A stretch of 64,000 bases of DNA from Lachnotalea sp. AF33-28 (GTDB lineage Bacteria; Bacillota; Clostridia; Lachnospirales; Lachnospiraceae). The notes beneath the pieces are model-generated. The model ran no database searches. It saw only the letters and a list, made by a program, of their open reading frames with translations, and was not told where the DNA came from. The first letter of the stretch is position 1; every line of letters starts with the position of its first letter. Shown piece by piece: positions 15,946 through 28,708 of the stretch. The stretch is from contig NZ_QUEE01000009.1 of assembly GCF_003477885.1 (NCBI RefSeq), forward strand, positions 62,001 to 126,000, in the 5' to 3' direction. The translations under genes and the position numbers were made by a program.

Positions 15946-18282
15946 TTATTCCAGCCCCTCTTCCATCACCGCTTTTTTGATCTCCTCAACGCGTTTTCCG
16001 GTCTTTGTTTTAGACACTTCCTTTTTCACGTTTTTCCTGCTCTTTGCGGTCTTATTATCCACCGGTTTTTCCTGAACCGGCGTATACTGGAAGATCTGTA
16101 CGGAAAGCGGAGCCAGTTTAAAGGTGATGGAGTGCTCTCTCTCATCGTATTCCTCTTCCTTGGCCACCTTGAGCCTGGGATTGACCATGCCGCTGCCTCC
16201 GAAGGCCGCGCTGTCGCTGTTAAATATCTCTTTATATTTGCCGGGATAGGGCACGCCCACCGTAAATTTCTCATAGGGCACCGTATCGAAATTGCACACC
16301 ACAAGCAGCGTTTCTTCGGGTTTTTCCGTTTTTCTTAAGAATGCGCAGATGCTCTGCTCCCATCTGGTGCAGTTGATCCATTCGAAACCGTCCGCATCGT
16401 GGTCCAAACGGTAGAGCGCAGGATAGCTTCTGTATACCTGATTCAAAGCCTTCACATAGTCCTTCAGCTGTCTGTGTATATCGTATCCCAGCAGATGCCA
16501 CTGAATCTGGCTTCCCTCATTCCATTCATCCATCTGGCCGAAATCCTGTCCCATAAACAAAAGCTTCTTGCCCGGATGGGTCATCATAAAGCCGTAGGCC
16601 GCCCTTAAATTGGTGAACTTATCTTCAATGGTTTCACCGGGCATCTTGCCCACCATGGAGCCCTTGCCGTGCACTACCTCGTCATGGGAAAATACCAGTA
16701 TGAATTTCTCACTGTAGGCGTAGAGCAGGCTGAAGGTCAGCTCGCCGTAATGATGCTTTCTGAAATAGGGGTCGCACTGCATATAGCCCAGAAAATCATT
16801 CATCCAGCCCATATTCCACTTATAGTCAAATCCCAGCGCATCGTCCTCCACCTCACCGGTCACCTTAGGCCATGCCGTGGACTCTTCCGCGATCAGCACC
16901 GCGCCGTTCTGTTTTTTCTTAAAGATGGAATTTAAGTGCTTTAAAAATTCCACCGCTTCCAGATTCTCATTGCCGCCGTAGATATTGGGGATCCATTCCC
17001 CGTCATTTTTGCCGTAATCCAGATACAGCATGCTGGCCACAGCGTCCATACGGATGCCGTCTGCGTGATACTTCTCCACCCAGAAAAGTGCATTGGCAAT
17101 CAGGAAATTGGTGACCTGAGGGCGTCCGTAATTGTAGATCAGCGTCCCCCAGTGAGGATGCGCGCCCTTTCTGGGGTCCTTATGTTCATACAGGCAGGTG
17201 CCGTCAAAATCCGCCAGCCCGAACCGGTCTCTGGGAAAATGCGCGGGCACCCAGTCCAAAATCACACCGATTCCGTTCTGGTGCATCACATCCATGAAAT
17301 ACATGAAATCTTCCGGCGTGCCGTAACGGCTGGTAGGCGCGTAATAGCCGGTCACCTGATACCCCCAGGACTCATCCAGCGGATGCTCCATGATCGGCAT
17401 GAGTTCAATATGAGTATACCCCATTTCCTTTACATAATCAGCCAACATCGGCGCCAGCTCCCGATAATTGTAAAATTCCCGGTCTTCTTCCTCCGGGCGC
17501 CTCCAGGAGCCCAGATGCACCTCATAGATGAACATGGGCCTGTCCGTTGTATCCGCTTTCTTCCGGCTCTCAAGCCACGCGGCGTCCTGCCACTGATATC
17601 TGCCGATGTCGCAGATCACAGAAGCGTTGGCCGGCCTTAGCTCGCAGCAATTGCCGTAGGGATCGGATTTAAGCGAGGGATCTCCTCCCACAAATTTGAT
17701 CTCATATTTGTAGATCTCCCCAGTCTTTAGTCCCGGGATAAAGATCTCAAAGATTCCCGAATCCTGACACCGGCTCATCTGATGCGCCCTACCGTCCCAG
17801 AGATTAAAATCCCCGACCACGCTGACGCGCCACGCATTGGGAGCCCAAACCGCGAAATATACGCCGGGCACTCCGTCCACGGTCATCGGATGGGCGCCCA
17901 GCTTCTCATATACCTCATAATGGATGCCGGCGGCAAAACGCTTTCTATCCGATTCCGTCAGCTGTGAGCCGAACCGGTACGGATCTTCCAGCACCGCCTG
18001 CGTATCGTTATCGTAAGTGATCTCCAGCGTATATGCTGTCATGGTTTTGCGCGGCAGAAGGGCTGCAAAGAAGCCGGCCTCATCCGCCAGTTCCATCTTA
18101 TACGCCTTTTGGGACGTGCCCGTTCTCACTTTTATTTCTTTTGCATGGGGGTTGAACGTCTGAATCAGCAATCCGTCCTCCGTAAGATGCGGTCCCAGAA
18201 TATCATGGGGATGGTCGCACTCCGAGTAGACAATGCTCTCTATCTCCGGCCAGTTCATTAAACGATACAGTTTTTCCTCCAT
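15946..18282 (-). CDS. glgB: 1,4-alpha-glucan branching enzyme
   Basis: A 778-residue GH13 branching enzyme that makes alpha-1,6 branches in glycogen. An N-terminal domain and a CBM48 module (VYFAVWAPNAWRVSVVGDFN) precede the TIM barrel. Catalytic segments include GIRMDAVASMLYLDYG (nucleophile Asp near 410) and IAEESTAWP (acid/base Glu near 464); SHDEVVHGKGSM marks the third acidic site. The length is usual for the family except for about 45 extra residues at the C-terminus that are rich in Lys, with no known role. No other glycogen genes are adjacent. Confidence 0.95.
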   Translation of the reverse strand: MEEKLYRLMNWPEIESIVYSECDHPHDILGPHLTEDGLLIQTFNPHAKEIKVRTGTSQKAYKMELADEAGFFAALLPRKTMTAYTLEITYDNDTQAVLEDPYRFGSQLTESDRKRFAAGIHYEVYEKLGAHPMTVDGVPGVYFAVWAPNAWRVSVVGDFNLWDGRAHQMSRCQDSGIFEIFIPGLKTGEIYKYEIKFVGGDPSLKSDPYGNCCELRPANASVICDIGRYQWQDAAWLESRKKADTTDRPMFIYEVHLGSWRRPEEEDREFYNYRELAPMLADYVKEMGYTHIELMPIMEHPLDESWGYQVTGYYAPTSRYGTPEDFMYFMDVMHQNGIGVILDWVPAHFPRDRFGLADFDGTCLYEHKDPRKGAHPHWGTLIYNYGRPQVTNFLIANALFWVEKYHADGIRMDAVASMLYLDYGKNDGEWIPNIYGGNENLEAVEFLKHLNSIFKKKQNGAVLIAEESTAWPKVTGEVEDDALGFDYKWNMGWMNDFLGYMQCDPYFRKHHYGELTFSLLYAYSEKFILVFSHDEVVHGKGSMVGKMPGETIEDKFTNLRAAYGFMMTHPGKKLLFMGQDFGQMDEWNEGSQIQWHLLGYDIHRQLKDYVKALNQVYRSYPALYRLDHDADGFEWINCTRWEQSICAFLRKTEKPEETLLVVCNFDTVPYEKFTVGVPYPGKYKEIFNSDSAAFGGSGMVNPRLKVAKEEEYDEREHSITFKLAPLSVQIFQYTPVQEKPVDNKTAKSRKNVKKEVSKTKTGKRVEEIKKAVMEEGLE

Positions 18283-18360
18283 ATTATGCCCTCCAAGCCA
18301 CTCGCGGCCATTCCTGCCCGCTCGATTGATTTGACTTTATTTTATCATTTTGACCGGTAT

Positions 18361-18400
18361 AAAACAAGACCGCTCTTGCAATGTTTCATTGCAGAGCGGT
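18361..18400 (-). terminator. Rho-independent terminator after the zinc-ribbon gene
   Basis: Minus strand: a 14-bp stem (18400-18387 with 18383-18369, one bulged base), closed by a three-base loop and followed by TTGTTTT. It lies 14 bases after the stop at 18414. Confidence 0.8.
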
Positions 18401-18413
18401 GTGAGTGCCTGAA

Positions 18414-18806
18414 TCAGGTCTTTTTCACAAATTTAGTTTTGCATTTGGGGCAGGTGATTTCGATCTTACCTTTGCCTCTGGGGACGCGGACAGTCTGTTT
18501 GCAGTTCGGACATGTGTAGTAATTGTGGTCTTTGTCTTTGACTTTGGTCTTAAATCCTGTCAGACTGCGGCGGATGCCACCGGTCAGATTCATGTATTTG
18601 GTGTTCTCTGCGGCCCGCTTATAGATCTGCCGTGAAAACATGCGGAAATACATCAGGATCAGCAGAGCAAAAACCAAAATGTTCATCAGCGGAAAACGCA
18701 CGAAGATGCTGATGACCAGCAGTACCAGACATACCCCCATCAAAAATTTATTCAGTTGATCCATGCCGTAGCGCCCGTACATGAAGCGCTGTATTTTTTC
18801 TTTCAT
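18414..18806 (-). CDS. Small membrane protein with C-terminal zinc ribbon
   Basis: A 130-residue protein of unknown role. Two hydrophobic helices lie at about 22-38 and 42-58, and the cytoplasmic tail ends in a zinc ribbon, CPNCKQTVRVPRGKGK then CPKCKTKF. Such proteins occur singly in many clostridia. A good promoter (18893-18921) and a terminator frame it as a one-gene unit. A GC-rich hairpin (GAAACGGCCC/GGGCTGTTTC, about 18845-18870) sits in its predicted leader. I cannot assign a function. Confidence 0.75.
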   Translation of the reverse strand: MKEKIQRFMYGRYGMDQLNKFLMGVCLVLLVISIFVRFPLMNILVFALLILMYFRMFSRQIYKRAAENTKYMNLTGGIRRSLTGFKTKVKDKDHNYYTCPNCKQTVRVPRGKGKIEITCPKCKTKFVKKT

Positions 18807-18892
18807 TGACTGTGTCGCCCCTTCTCACTCTGTTTATATTTATTGGAAACAGCCCGGCAGGGGCCGTTTCTGGGTGGTTCGTATTCTTTATT

Positions 18893-18921
18893 ATCCTATA
18901 ATCTCAAACGGTGAAAGTCAA
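18893..18921 (-). promoter_or_regulatory. Promoter of the zinc-ribbon membrane protein gene
   Basis: Minus strand: TTGACT (18921-18916), 17 bases, TAGGAT (18898-18893). The leader would be about 80 nt and contain the hairpin at 18845-18870. Confidence 0.5.
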
Positions 18922-18963
18922 TGAATTTCAGATAAAGGATTGTTAAAATTACATAAATTGCTG

Positions 18964-20052
18964 TTACTGTCTGGCCGAGGGATTGCTCCGGTAATCCGCG
19001 AGAAGCAAATCCACCATGCGGCCGTAACTTTTTATGCCTTCTTCCTGATCATTGATCTTTAAATAGGAATCGTTGACCTGGTTGGAAATCTCCGCGATCT
19101 TACCTTTATAGCGGTCCCAGTATTCGTTGTTATAGGCATAATCGGCCCTGGCCGTAGCGTCCAGCCTGTCCCAGAGCATTCTATATTCCGCCTCTCCCTT
19201 GCTGTTATACAGCGCGTTGCTGCTGTGTATGTAGGCCAGCATATAGCCGCTGTAGCGAAACTGCGGGTCCAAAGAATCCCTGCAGGCGAGATAGGCGATG
19301 AAGTTGGCCTCATCTTCCCGCATAAAGCCCCGCAGATGGGACAGCTCATGGCAGATCGTCACAGGAATATTATAGGCCGGAACATCGCTGTTGTAATTGG
19401 CTTCTATCGTAAAGGGGGAGTATATCCCCTGTATCTCCTGGCAGGACAGGAAATCAGAAAAAAGAACGGCTTTGGGCCTGGCATAATAGCCGTCTAAGGA
19501 CGGATATCTCTCCCCAAGCTTCTGCATCTCCTTAACAGCCTCCCTGCGCACGGCGGCCTCGTCTATCGTTGAGCGGCCATAGGCATCCTTGTCTATAAGC
19601 GCCGCATTTTCGTTGATCTTATCCAGCAGATAACCGCAGAGCTCATAGAGTTCTTCTTTGGAGGATTCCCGGGTGGCAATTCCCGCTTCCACAGAAAACG
19701 GCAGGCGGTAATAGTTAATGCCGCAGTTCGCTGTATAAAGAAACAAAAGCAATGAGGCAGTAAAAAACACGGTCACTGACAGGTTTAAAACTGTGCGCAC
19801 CCCCTTTTTCCTCTTCACTGCCAGCCAGATCATGCTAAACAGGATCCAGAGAACAACGCCGGCAGCAGCCGCATATAGGAGCAGCTCCGCCGCGGAAAAA
19901 GGAAATAGGGAGAAAAATCTTCCGACCGTGCCTACCAGTTTGGGGTAAACCCTAACAGAGTACCATTCCGCAAACCATTCCGTTTTTCTGGCCAGAAACT
20001 GCAGTATCACACTGGCCAGTATGAGTATCGCCGTTGCCGTTGCTCTTTTCAT
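18964..20052 (-). CDS. DUF3810-like membrane metalloprotease
   Basis: A 362-residue protein. Two or three hydrophobic segments lie in the first 120 residues, followed by an extracytoplasmic domain with the zinc motif HELSHLRGF (HExxH, near residue 234) and the following REDEANFIAYLAC, which gives the likely third ligand Glu. This pattern matches the DUF3810 family of putative zinc peptidases. Substrate and role are unknown. It is 18 bases downstream of the large hybrid kinase on the same strand and could share its transcript. Confidence 0.8.
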   Translation of the reverse strand: MKRATATAILILASVILQFLARKTEWFAEWYSVRVYPKLVGTVGRFFSLFPFSAAELLLYAAAAGVVLWILFSMIWLAVKRKKGVRTVLNLSVTVFFTASLLLFLYTANCGINYYRLPFSVEAGIATRESSKEELYELCGYLLDKINENAALIDKDAYGRSTIDEAAVRREAVKEMQKLGERYPSLDGYYARPKAVLFSDFLSCQEIQGIYSPFTIEANYNSDVPAYNIPVTICHELSHLRGFMREDEANFIAYLACRDSLDPQFRYSGYMLAYIHSSNALYNSKGEAEYRMLWDRLDATARADYAYNNEYWDRYKGKIAEISNQVNDSYLKINDQEEGIKSYGRMVDLLLADYRSNPSARQ

Positions 20053-20070
20053 AATTTCCCCCCTGTCACC

Positions 20071-23667
<3,597 letters not shown>

Positions 23668-23846
23668 GGTTTCCTCTGTTTTCTTTCGTGATCCGGTTCG
23701 CTCCCGTGAGGAATTCACGTTTTCATTGTACTTTCCATTATAAGTTTTAACTGCGGCAGTGTCAAACTTTCTTCGTATTTTATTGCAATGTTAGTGTCAG
23801 TTTTTTGACTTTGTATATTGAATTTTCGACCTTTCACGGTTTATGT

Positions 23847-23876
23847 TTGACAATTGCGTTTTTATTTTACTACAAT
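23847..23876 (+). promoter_or_regulatory. Strong sigma-A promoter of the deacetylase gene
   Basis: TTGACA (23847-23852), an 18-base spacer and TACAAT (23871-23876). The -35 box is a perfect match. The ATG at 23914 follows GGAGGGG. Confidence 0.75.
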
Positions 23877-23913
23877 GAACTTAAACCAATAACAACGGAG
23901 GGGAACTACTGCT

Positions 23914-24786
23914 ATGAGTTTACAGATGTATGACCGGCTGCTGTGGCCAAACGGAAGAAGGAAGGCATTTACGCTCAGTTATGATGACGGGGTTACACAG
24001 GATATCCGTCTGATCGAGATGATGAATCAATTTGGTATAAAGGGGACTTTCAATCTCAATTCCGGTCTCCTGGGACAAAACGGCACGGTTCGCGCAGGCA
24101 GAGAGGAAGTTTCTCACAATAAGTTAAAGCCGTCAGAAATTGGAACTGTGTACAGAGGGCACGAAATTGCCTCACACGGTCTATATCATTCCTCAATCTG
24201 TCAAACGGATGCAGCACGCTGCAATTACGAGATATTGACCTGCCGAAAGGACCTGGAAAGCCTGCTTTCCCATCCCGTCACAGGATATGCTTATGCCTTC
24301 GGCGCTTACGATGACACTGTCCTTCAATCGCTTCATAATTGCGGCATCACTTATGCCCGCACCATTCAGGCGACACACTCCTTCGAAGTCCCCGGGAACT
24401 TTTTGATCTGGAATCCCACCTGTCATCATGACGATGAACTGCTCTTTGTACTGACGGATCAGTTTCTCGGCGATTCACGGTCCTTCCCTCTTATAAAACT
24501 GTTTTATGTCTGGGGACACAGCTATGAATTTGACCAAAACCATAATTGGGAACATATGAGAGAGTTTCTTGACAAGATATCCGGCCACGATAACATCTGG
24601 TATGCCACAAATATAGAAATCCGGAATTATGTGGCCGCATACCGTCAGCTCTTATTTTCCGTGGACAGCAGCACAGTCTTTAATCCCACCTGCACTGCTG
24701 TATGGCTTGGCGCAATCGCATCGGATCAGTCTGTGGAAGTAAAACCGGGACGCACCACAAAGCTACCCGCGCCCATCCCGCTGTAA
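23914..24786 (+). CDS. Polysaccharide deacetylase family protein (CE4/NodB)
   Basis: A 290-residue NodB-fold protein. Motif 1 is SYDDGV (Asp24 and Asp25: base and metal ligand) and motif 2 is HGLYH (His88 and His92: metal ligands). There is no signal peptide, so it should act in the cytoplasm, unlike peptidoglycan deacetylases. It is convergent with the Gfo/Idh gene at 24815, and its setting suggests removal of N- or O-acyl groups from an imported sugar. Substrate is inferred only from the setting. It has its own strong promoter. Confidence 0.8.
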   Translation: MSLQMYDRLLWPNGRRKAFTLSYDDGVTQDIRLIEMMNQFGIKGTFNLNSGLLGQNGTVRAGREEVSHNKLKPSEIGTVYRGHEIASHGLYHSSICQTDAARCNYEILTCRKDLESLLSHPVTGYAYAFGAYDDTVLQSLHNCGITYARTIQATHSFEVPGNFLIWNPTCHHDDELLFVLTDQFLGDSRSFPLIKLFYVWGHSYEFDQNHNWEHMREFLDKISGHDNIWYATNIEIRNYVAAYRQLLFSVDSSTVFNPTCTAVWLGAIASDQSVEVKPGRTTKLPAPIPL

Positions 24787-24814
24787 TATGGACAAAAGCT
24801 GCTTTCGACTCAAG

Positions 24815-25939
24815 CTATTCAAACTCTATCACTCTGCCTTCCCGTGCCGACCGAAAACATGTCTCCATGATCCTAAGAACGCGCAGGGCGTGATCCGCGG
24901 TTACGGTCTGCTGCGCAGTACCCAGGCATGTCTCCACAAAATTCCTGTACAGGGCATTGCGGTCAAAGTCAAATCTCGGCAGGGGAAGCTCCTTTAATGT
25001 CTCTCTGCCTCTGGGAGCCATTGTTTTGCTCAAGCCGGAACCTGCCATCACAGGCACCGTATCTTTATCTTCCCAGCTTGACAGGCGCACCATCCTGCCG
25101 TCACAGTTCCAGCTGTCAATCTCCGCTGTCCCGTGATCCGCATACAGGTTCCAGAGAGGGAGGCGGATAAAATGACAGGTATCCACCTCCAGCCTGACGG
25201 TCAGGCCGCTCTCAAAAGTGAAATGGATAAATACATTGTCGTCGCATTCCCGGTTTGTTATATACTTTAAATCACAGTATATGCGCCGCAGCCGTTCCGG
25301 GATCATTTTCACGGTCCGGTCGATCACATGCACTCCCCAATCGTACATCATCCCCCCTCCGCATTCCCTCCTGCTGCGCCAGTCGCCCGGTATTCCCCGG
25401 GCTCCCATAATCCTGCACCTTATTTCAAACGTCCTTCCCAGGAGGTTTTCCTGGTAGATTTTGCGGATGATTAAATAATCCTCATCCCACTCTCTGTTCT
25501 GGCGAGGGTAAAAAACTCTGCCCGCCGCCTCTGCCTCTTTCATCACTTCGGCAAGATCGGCACTGCACATCATCACGGGCTTTTCACATAGTATGTGTTT
25601 TCCTGCCCTTAAGGCTTCCATGGCCATGGATTTATGCAGATGGTTGGGAGTCGCGATCAGAACCGCATCCACACTCTCATCCGAGAGCATCGCCGCATAA
25701 TCCTCATAGACAAAAATCCCTTGTTCCCTTGCCCAATCCCGGCGTGACTGGTCGATATCCGTAACACCGGAAAGCTCCATCATGTCACCGATCCTCGTTG
25801 TCATCGCGCTGTCCGGCATTTTTGCATCTGCAACGTTCCCGTTATATACGGTATCCCCGGTTCCGCTTTTGAGCGCTATAGCATGGCCGCTTCCCATTCC
25901 TCCGCAGCCCGCGATACCGATTCTGAATTTGTTCTCCAT
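24815..25939 (-). CDS. Gfo/Idh/MocA family oxidoreductase (copy 1)
   Basis: A 374-residue NAD(P)-dependent sugar oxidoreductase. The Rossmann motif is GIAGCGGMGSGHA, the cofactor and catalytic segment is CEKPV, and GGGMMYDWGVHVIDR supplies the Asp/His pair typical of the family. It is clearly paralogous to the protein at 32634; both share FYPRQNR and the GGGMM-DWGVH block. It is the last gene of the long operon and follows a TIM-barrel isomerase, so each oxidoreductase sits with one isomerase. I chose ATG 25939 with AAAGGGCGGA upstream. The likely reaction is oxidation of a sugar hydroxyl to a keto group, or the reverse. Confidence 0.88.
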   Translation of the reverse strand: MENKFRIGIAGCGGMGSGHAIALKSGTGDTVYNGNVADAKMPDSAMTTRIGDMMELSGVTDIDQSRRDWAREQGIFVYEDYAAMLSDESVDAVLIATPNHLHKSMAMEALRAGKHILCEKPVMMCSADLAEVMKEAEAAGRVFYPRQNREWDEDYLIIRKIYQENLLGRTFEIRCRIMGARGIPGDWRSRRECGGGMMYDWGVHVIDRTVKMIPERLRRIYCDLKYITNRECDDNVFIHFTFESGLTVRLEVDTCHFIRLPLWNLYADHGTAEIDSWNCDGRMVRLSSWEDKDTVPVMAGSGLSKTMAPRGRETLKELPLPRFDFDRNALYRNFVETCLGTAQQTVTADHALRVLRIMETCFRSAREGRVIEFE

Positions 25940-25965
25940 ATTTACATCCGCCCTTTCGCTTTGCT

Positions 25966-26811
25966 TTACCACCCCAGAATCTTCAGATATTCCCGGCTTC
26001 TCCTCGCACACTCAAGGCTGTCCGTTTCATAGTGTTCATCCTGTTCTACGACCGCCCATTGGGCGCCCGCTTTACATGCGGCTTCAAGAACCGGCTCCCA
26101 GATCATCTGTCCGAATCCAACGGCCCTGAATCCAAAATAACCGGTCCCGCCCTCTTCTGCTTCTTCCGTCTTAAGCCCGATCAGTTTGTACATATTTCTG
26201 ACTTCGCCTTTTTTAATATAATCCTTTAAGTGCACCACAGGAATACGGCGGTCATACTTTCCTATGTACTCTACAGTCCTTCCTGTGGCCACATCGCACC
26301 AGCAGGTATCAAGCTCCGCCATCAGATATTCATGGGGAATCATCTCAAACATTCTGTCATAACCGTATTCTCCATCCAGCAGCCTCACAAATTCAAAGTC
26401 ATGGTTATGATAGAGCAGCGTCATCCCTGCCCGGTGTACTGTCTCGCCGATCCTGCCTAAAGTTTTCATAAAGCTGTAAAAACCGTCAGGGTTGGCGGGC
26501 CGGTATTCCTCTGCCATATATGGCATTACGAGGTATTTTACCCCTATCTCCCTATAATCGCTGATCACCTCTAAAAGGCGGCCGCACATCTCTGCAAACG
26601 GGACATGGGCGCCTAAAGGCACCAGGCCCACACGATCAAGAACTTCCCTTATAAACCTTGGTTCCAGTCCGTAGAGCCCGGCAAGCTCCACCCCGTCATA
26701 GCCCATCGCTTTGATTTTCTCCATCACCGGCTCAAACTCTCCCGGAAAGTCCTCCAGTCTGTCCCGTATGCCATACAGCTGTAATCCGACCGGTAATCTG
26801 TTTTCTCCCAT
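25966..26811 (-). CDS. Sugar phosphate isomerase/epimerase-type TIM-barrel protein (copy 1)
   Basis: A 281-residue AP-endonuclease-2/xylose-isomerase-like barrel. Metal-site residues are suggested by LYHNHDFEF, AELDTCWCDVA and PVVHLKDY, the usual His/Glu/Asp/His pattern. Members isomerise sugars or keto-inositols or cleave glycosidic bonds of 3-keto sugars. It shares the family, not close sequence, with 33833. ATG at 26811 has AAAGGA nine bases upstream; a GTG at 26817 is the alternative. It abuts the permease gene. Confidence 0.85.
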   Translation of the reverse strand: MGENRLPVGLQLYGIRDRLEDFPGEFEPVMEKIKAMGYDGVELAGLYGLEPRFIREVLDRVGLVPLGAHVPFAEMCGRLLEVISDYREIGVKYLVMPYMAEEYRPANPDGFYSFMKTLGRIGETVHRAGMTLLYHNHDFEFVRLLDGEYGYDRMFEMIPHEYLMAELDTCWCDVATGRTVEYIGKYDRRIPVVHLKDYIKKGEVRNMYKLIGLKTEEAEEGGTGYFGFRAVGFGQMIWEPVLEAACKAGAQWAVVEQDEHYETDSLECARRSREYLKILGW

Positions 26812-26817
26812 CCTCAC

Positions 26818-27705
26818 TCATCCTTTCACAGACCCAATAGTAATTCCTTTTACAAACGACTTCTGAAAAAACGGATAGACGAGGATGACCGGCAAAACGC
26901 CGACCACAGCAAGCGCCATCCGAATCCCCATTGACGGCAGATCGGTAACATCCACCCCTACCCCATTGGCGATCTGATTCTGCAGTGCGCTCACGCTGTC
27001 GAGCACATTTTTCATATAATTCTGAATCCCGTACAGATCAGTCCTCTTCTGAATATAATAAACGCCGTTCGTCCAGTTATTCCAGTATCCGATAAATGAC
27101 ATCAGCGCCAATGTCCCGATAATCGGTTTGCTAAGCGGAATTACCACATGGATCAGAGACTTAAACTCCCCCGCCCCGTCAATCAGCGCGGCCTCAATCA
27201 CCTCGTTGGCCACGTTTGAAGTGATATAGGTCCGCATCATGATCACATTAAACGGATTCATCAAAAGCCCCGGAATAATCATTGCAAACAGCGAATCCTT
27301 AAGATGAAACAGTCTCGTGTAAATCATATAGGTCGGAACAAGCCCCCCATTAAACAGCATCGTAAAGAAAAGGAAAAACGAGATGATCTGCTTCCCCGGA
27401 AGATATTGCCTGGAGAGCGGATATGCAAACAGGACCGTCAGCGTTATGCTCGTGAGCACACCGGTTCCGGCTATGATGATGCTCATCATGTACGCCCTCA
27501 ATACGCCTTTGCTCGCCGCCATTAAATATCTGTACGCATCCAGATTTGCCTCCCGTGGAAAAAGCGAGTAGCCGTGCTCGATCAGTTCCCTTTCCGTCGT
27601 AAATGAGCTGGCGATCAGAAGCCAGAACGGCACAATGCATGCGATAATTAAACATATCAAAAACACATACTGCAGCGCAATAAACAATCTGCTTTTTGTA
27701 ATCAT
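26818..27705 (-). CDS. Sugar ABC transporter permease, LplC/YtcP-like
   Basis: A 295-residue inner-membrane permease with six hydrophobic segments. The EAA loop is visible as VIEAALIDGAGEFKSLIHVV followed by IPLSKPIIG. The C-terminus FFQKSFVKGITIGSVKG is the LplC type. It pairs with the permease at 27723 and the lipoprotein at 36078, and would rely on a shared ATPase encoded elsewhere. Confidence 0.92.
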   Translation of the reverse strand: MITKSRLFIALQYVFLICLIIACIVPFWLLIASSFTTERELIEHGYSLFPREANLDAYRYLMAASKGVLRAYMMSIIIAGTGVLTSITLTVLFAYPLSRQYLPGKQIISFFLFFTMLFNGGLVPTYMIYTRLFHLKDSLFAMIIPGLLMNPFNVIMMRTYITSNVANEVIEAALIDGAGEFKSLIHVVIPLSKPIIGTLALMSFIGYWNNWTNGVYYIQKRTDLYGIQNYMKNVLDSVSALQNQIANGVGVDVTDLPSMGIRMALAVVGVLPVILVYPFFQKSFVKGITIGSVKG

Positions 27706-27722
27706 GTATGATCCCCCCTTCC

Positions 27723-28652
27723 CTAAAACAGAGAGCTCTCTTTATCAACTTTTCTAACGACAGCGTTTGTGGTAACAACGAGAATAAATCCCAGCACGGA
27801 CTGAAACAGTCCGGCTGCCGACGACCTGCCGATACTGTTTTGTTCCAGCAGAGCCCTGTATACAAATGTGTCGATGGTCTGCGTAGTCTTATAGAGCAGT
27901 CCGCTGTGCATAGGCACCTGATAAAACAGGCCGAAATCAGAATAGCAGATTCTGCCCACCGCCAGAATGAGAAGAATGATGATTGTTTTTTTCATGCAGG
28001 GCAGCGTGATCCTGGCGATCTGCTGCCACAAAGATGCACCGTCCACCACGGCAGCCTCATAAAATGTCTTGTCGATCCCGATCAGGGTGGAATAGTACAG
28101 GATCGACGTGTAACCGATGGACATCCATAAATATACGACGGTCAGTATCACCGGCCAGGGCGCGGGGACATTGTACCAGCTGACCGGATCCATATGTAAT
28201 ATTGGCAGAACAGTATTGTTCATAAATCCGTTCTGTTCATTCAGAAACGCATATACAATATAGGAGATGATAATCGTAGAAAGCAAATACGGAATCAAAA
28301 TGATTACCTGGGCTGCATTTCTGAAAAACCTCTTCCGAACAGTCTCCAACGCAATCGCCACAATCAATCCGAACAGATTTCCCAGAAGGATAAACGCGGC
28401 ATTGTAAAGGATTGTATTTCTGAACATGATATACGCGTCTTTCGACGCAAACAAATAGGTGAAATTCGAAAATCCCGCCCAGGGACTCTTTAAAATCCCC
28501 ACTGAGTAGTCTACTTTTTTAAAGGCTATCAGGACTCCAAACATGGGCAGATAATTGTTGATTATCAAATACACAATCCCCGGAACCAGCATTAAATAGA
28601 GCGGCCAGCATTTTCGAATACGGCGAATCAACTTCTTTTTATCGCTCCTCAT
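27723..28652 (-). CDS. Sugar ABC transporter permease, LplB/YteP-like
   Basis: A 309-residue permease beginning with a basic stretch and WPLYLMLVPGIVYLIINNYLP. The EAA region is FYEAAVVDGASLWQQIARITLP. GAGGAGAGG precedes the ATG. It is 17 bases upstream of the LplC-like gene. Together they import the substrate of the 24-37 kb operon. Confidence 0.92.
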   Translation of the reverse strand: MRSDKKKLIRRIRKCWPLYLMLVPGIVYLIINNYLPMFGVLIAFKKVDYSVGILKSPWAGFSNFTYLFASKDAYIMFRNTILYNAAFILLGNLFGLIVAIALETVRKRFFRNAAQVIILIPYLLSTIIISYIVYAFLNEQNGFMNNTVLPILHMDPVSWYNVPAPWPVILTVVYLWMSIGYTSILYYSTLIGIDKTFYEAAVVDGASLWQQIARITLPCMKKTIIILLILAVGRICYSDFGLFYQVPMHSGLLYKTTQTIDTFVYRALLEQNSIGRSSAAGLFQSVLGFILVVTTNAVVRKVDKESSLF

Positions 28653-28708
28653 TCTTCCTCTCCTCTAATCATGGCCTGCTTTTGTGCAAAAAAGAGGCCT
28701 GTGCTTCA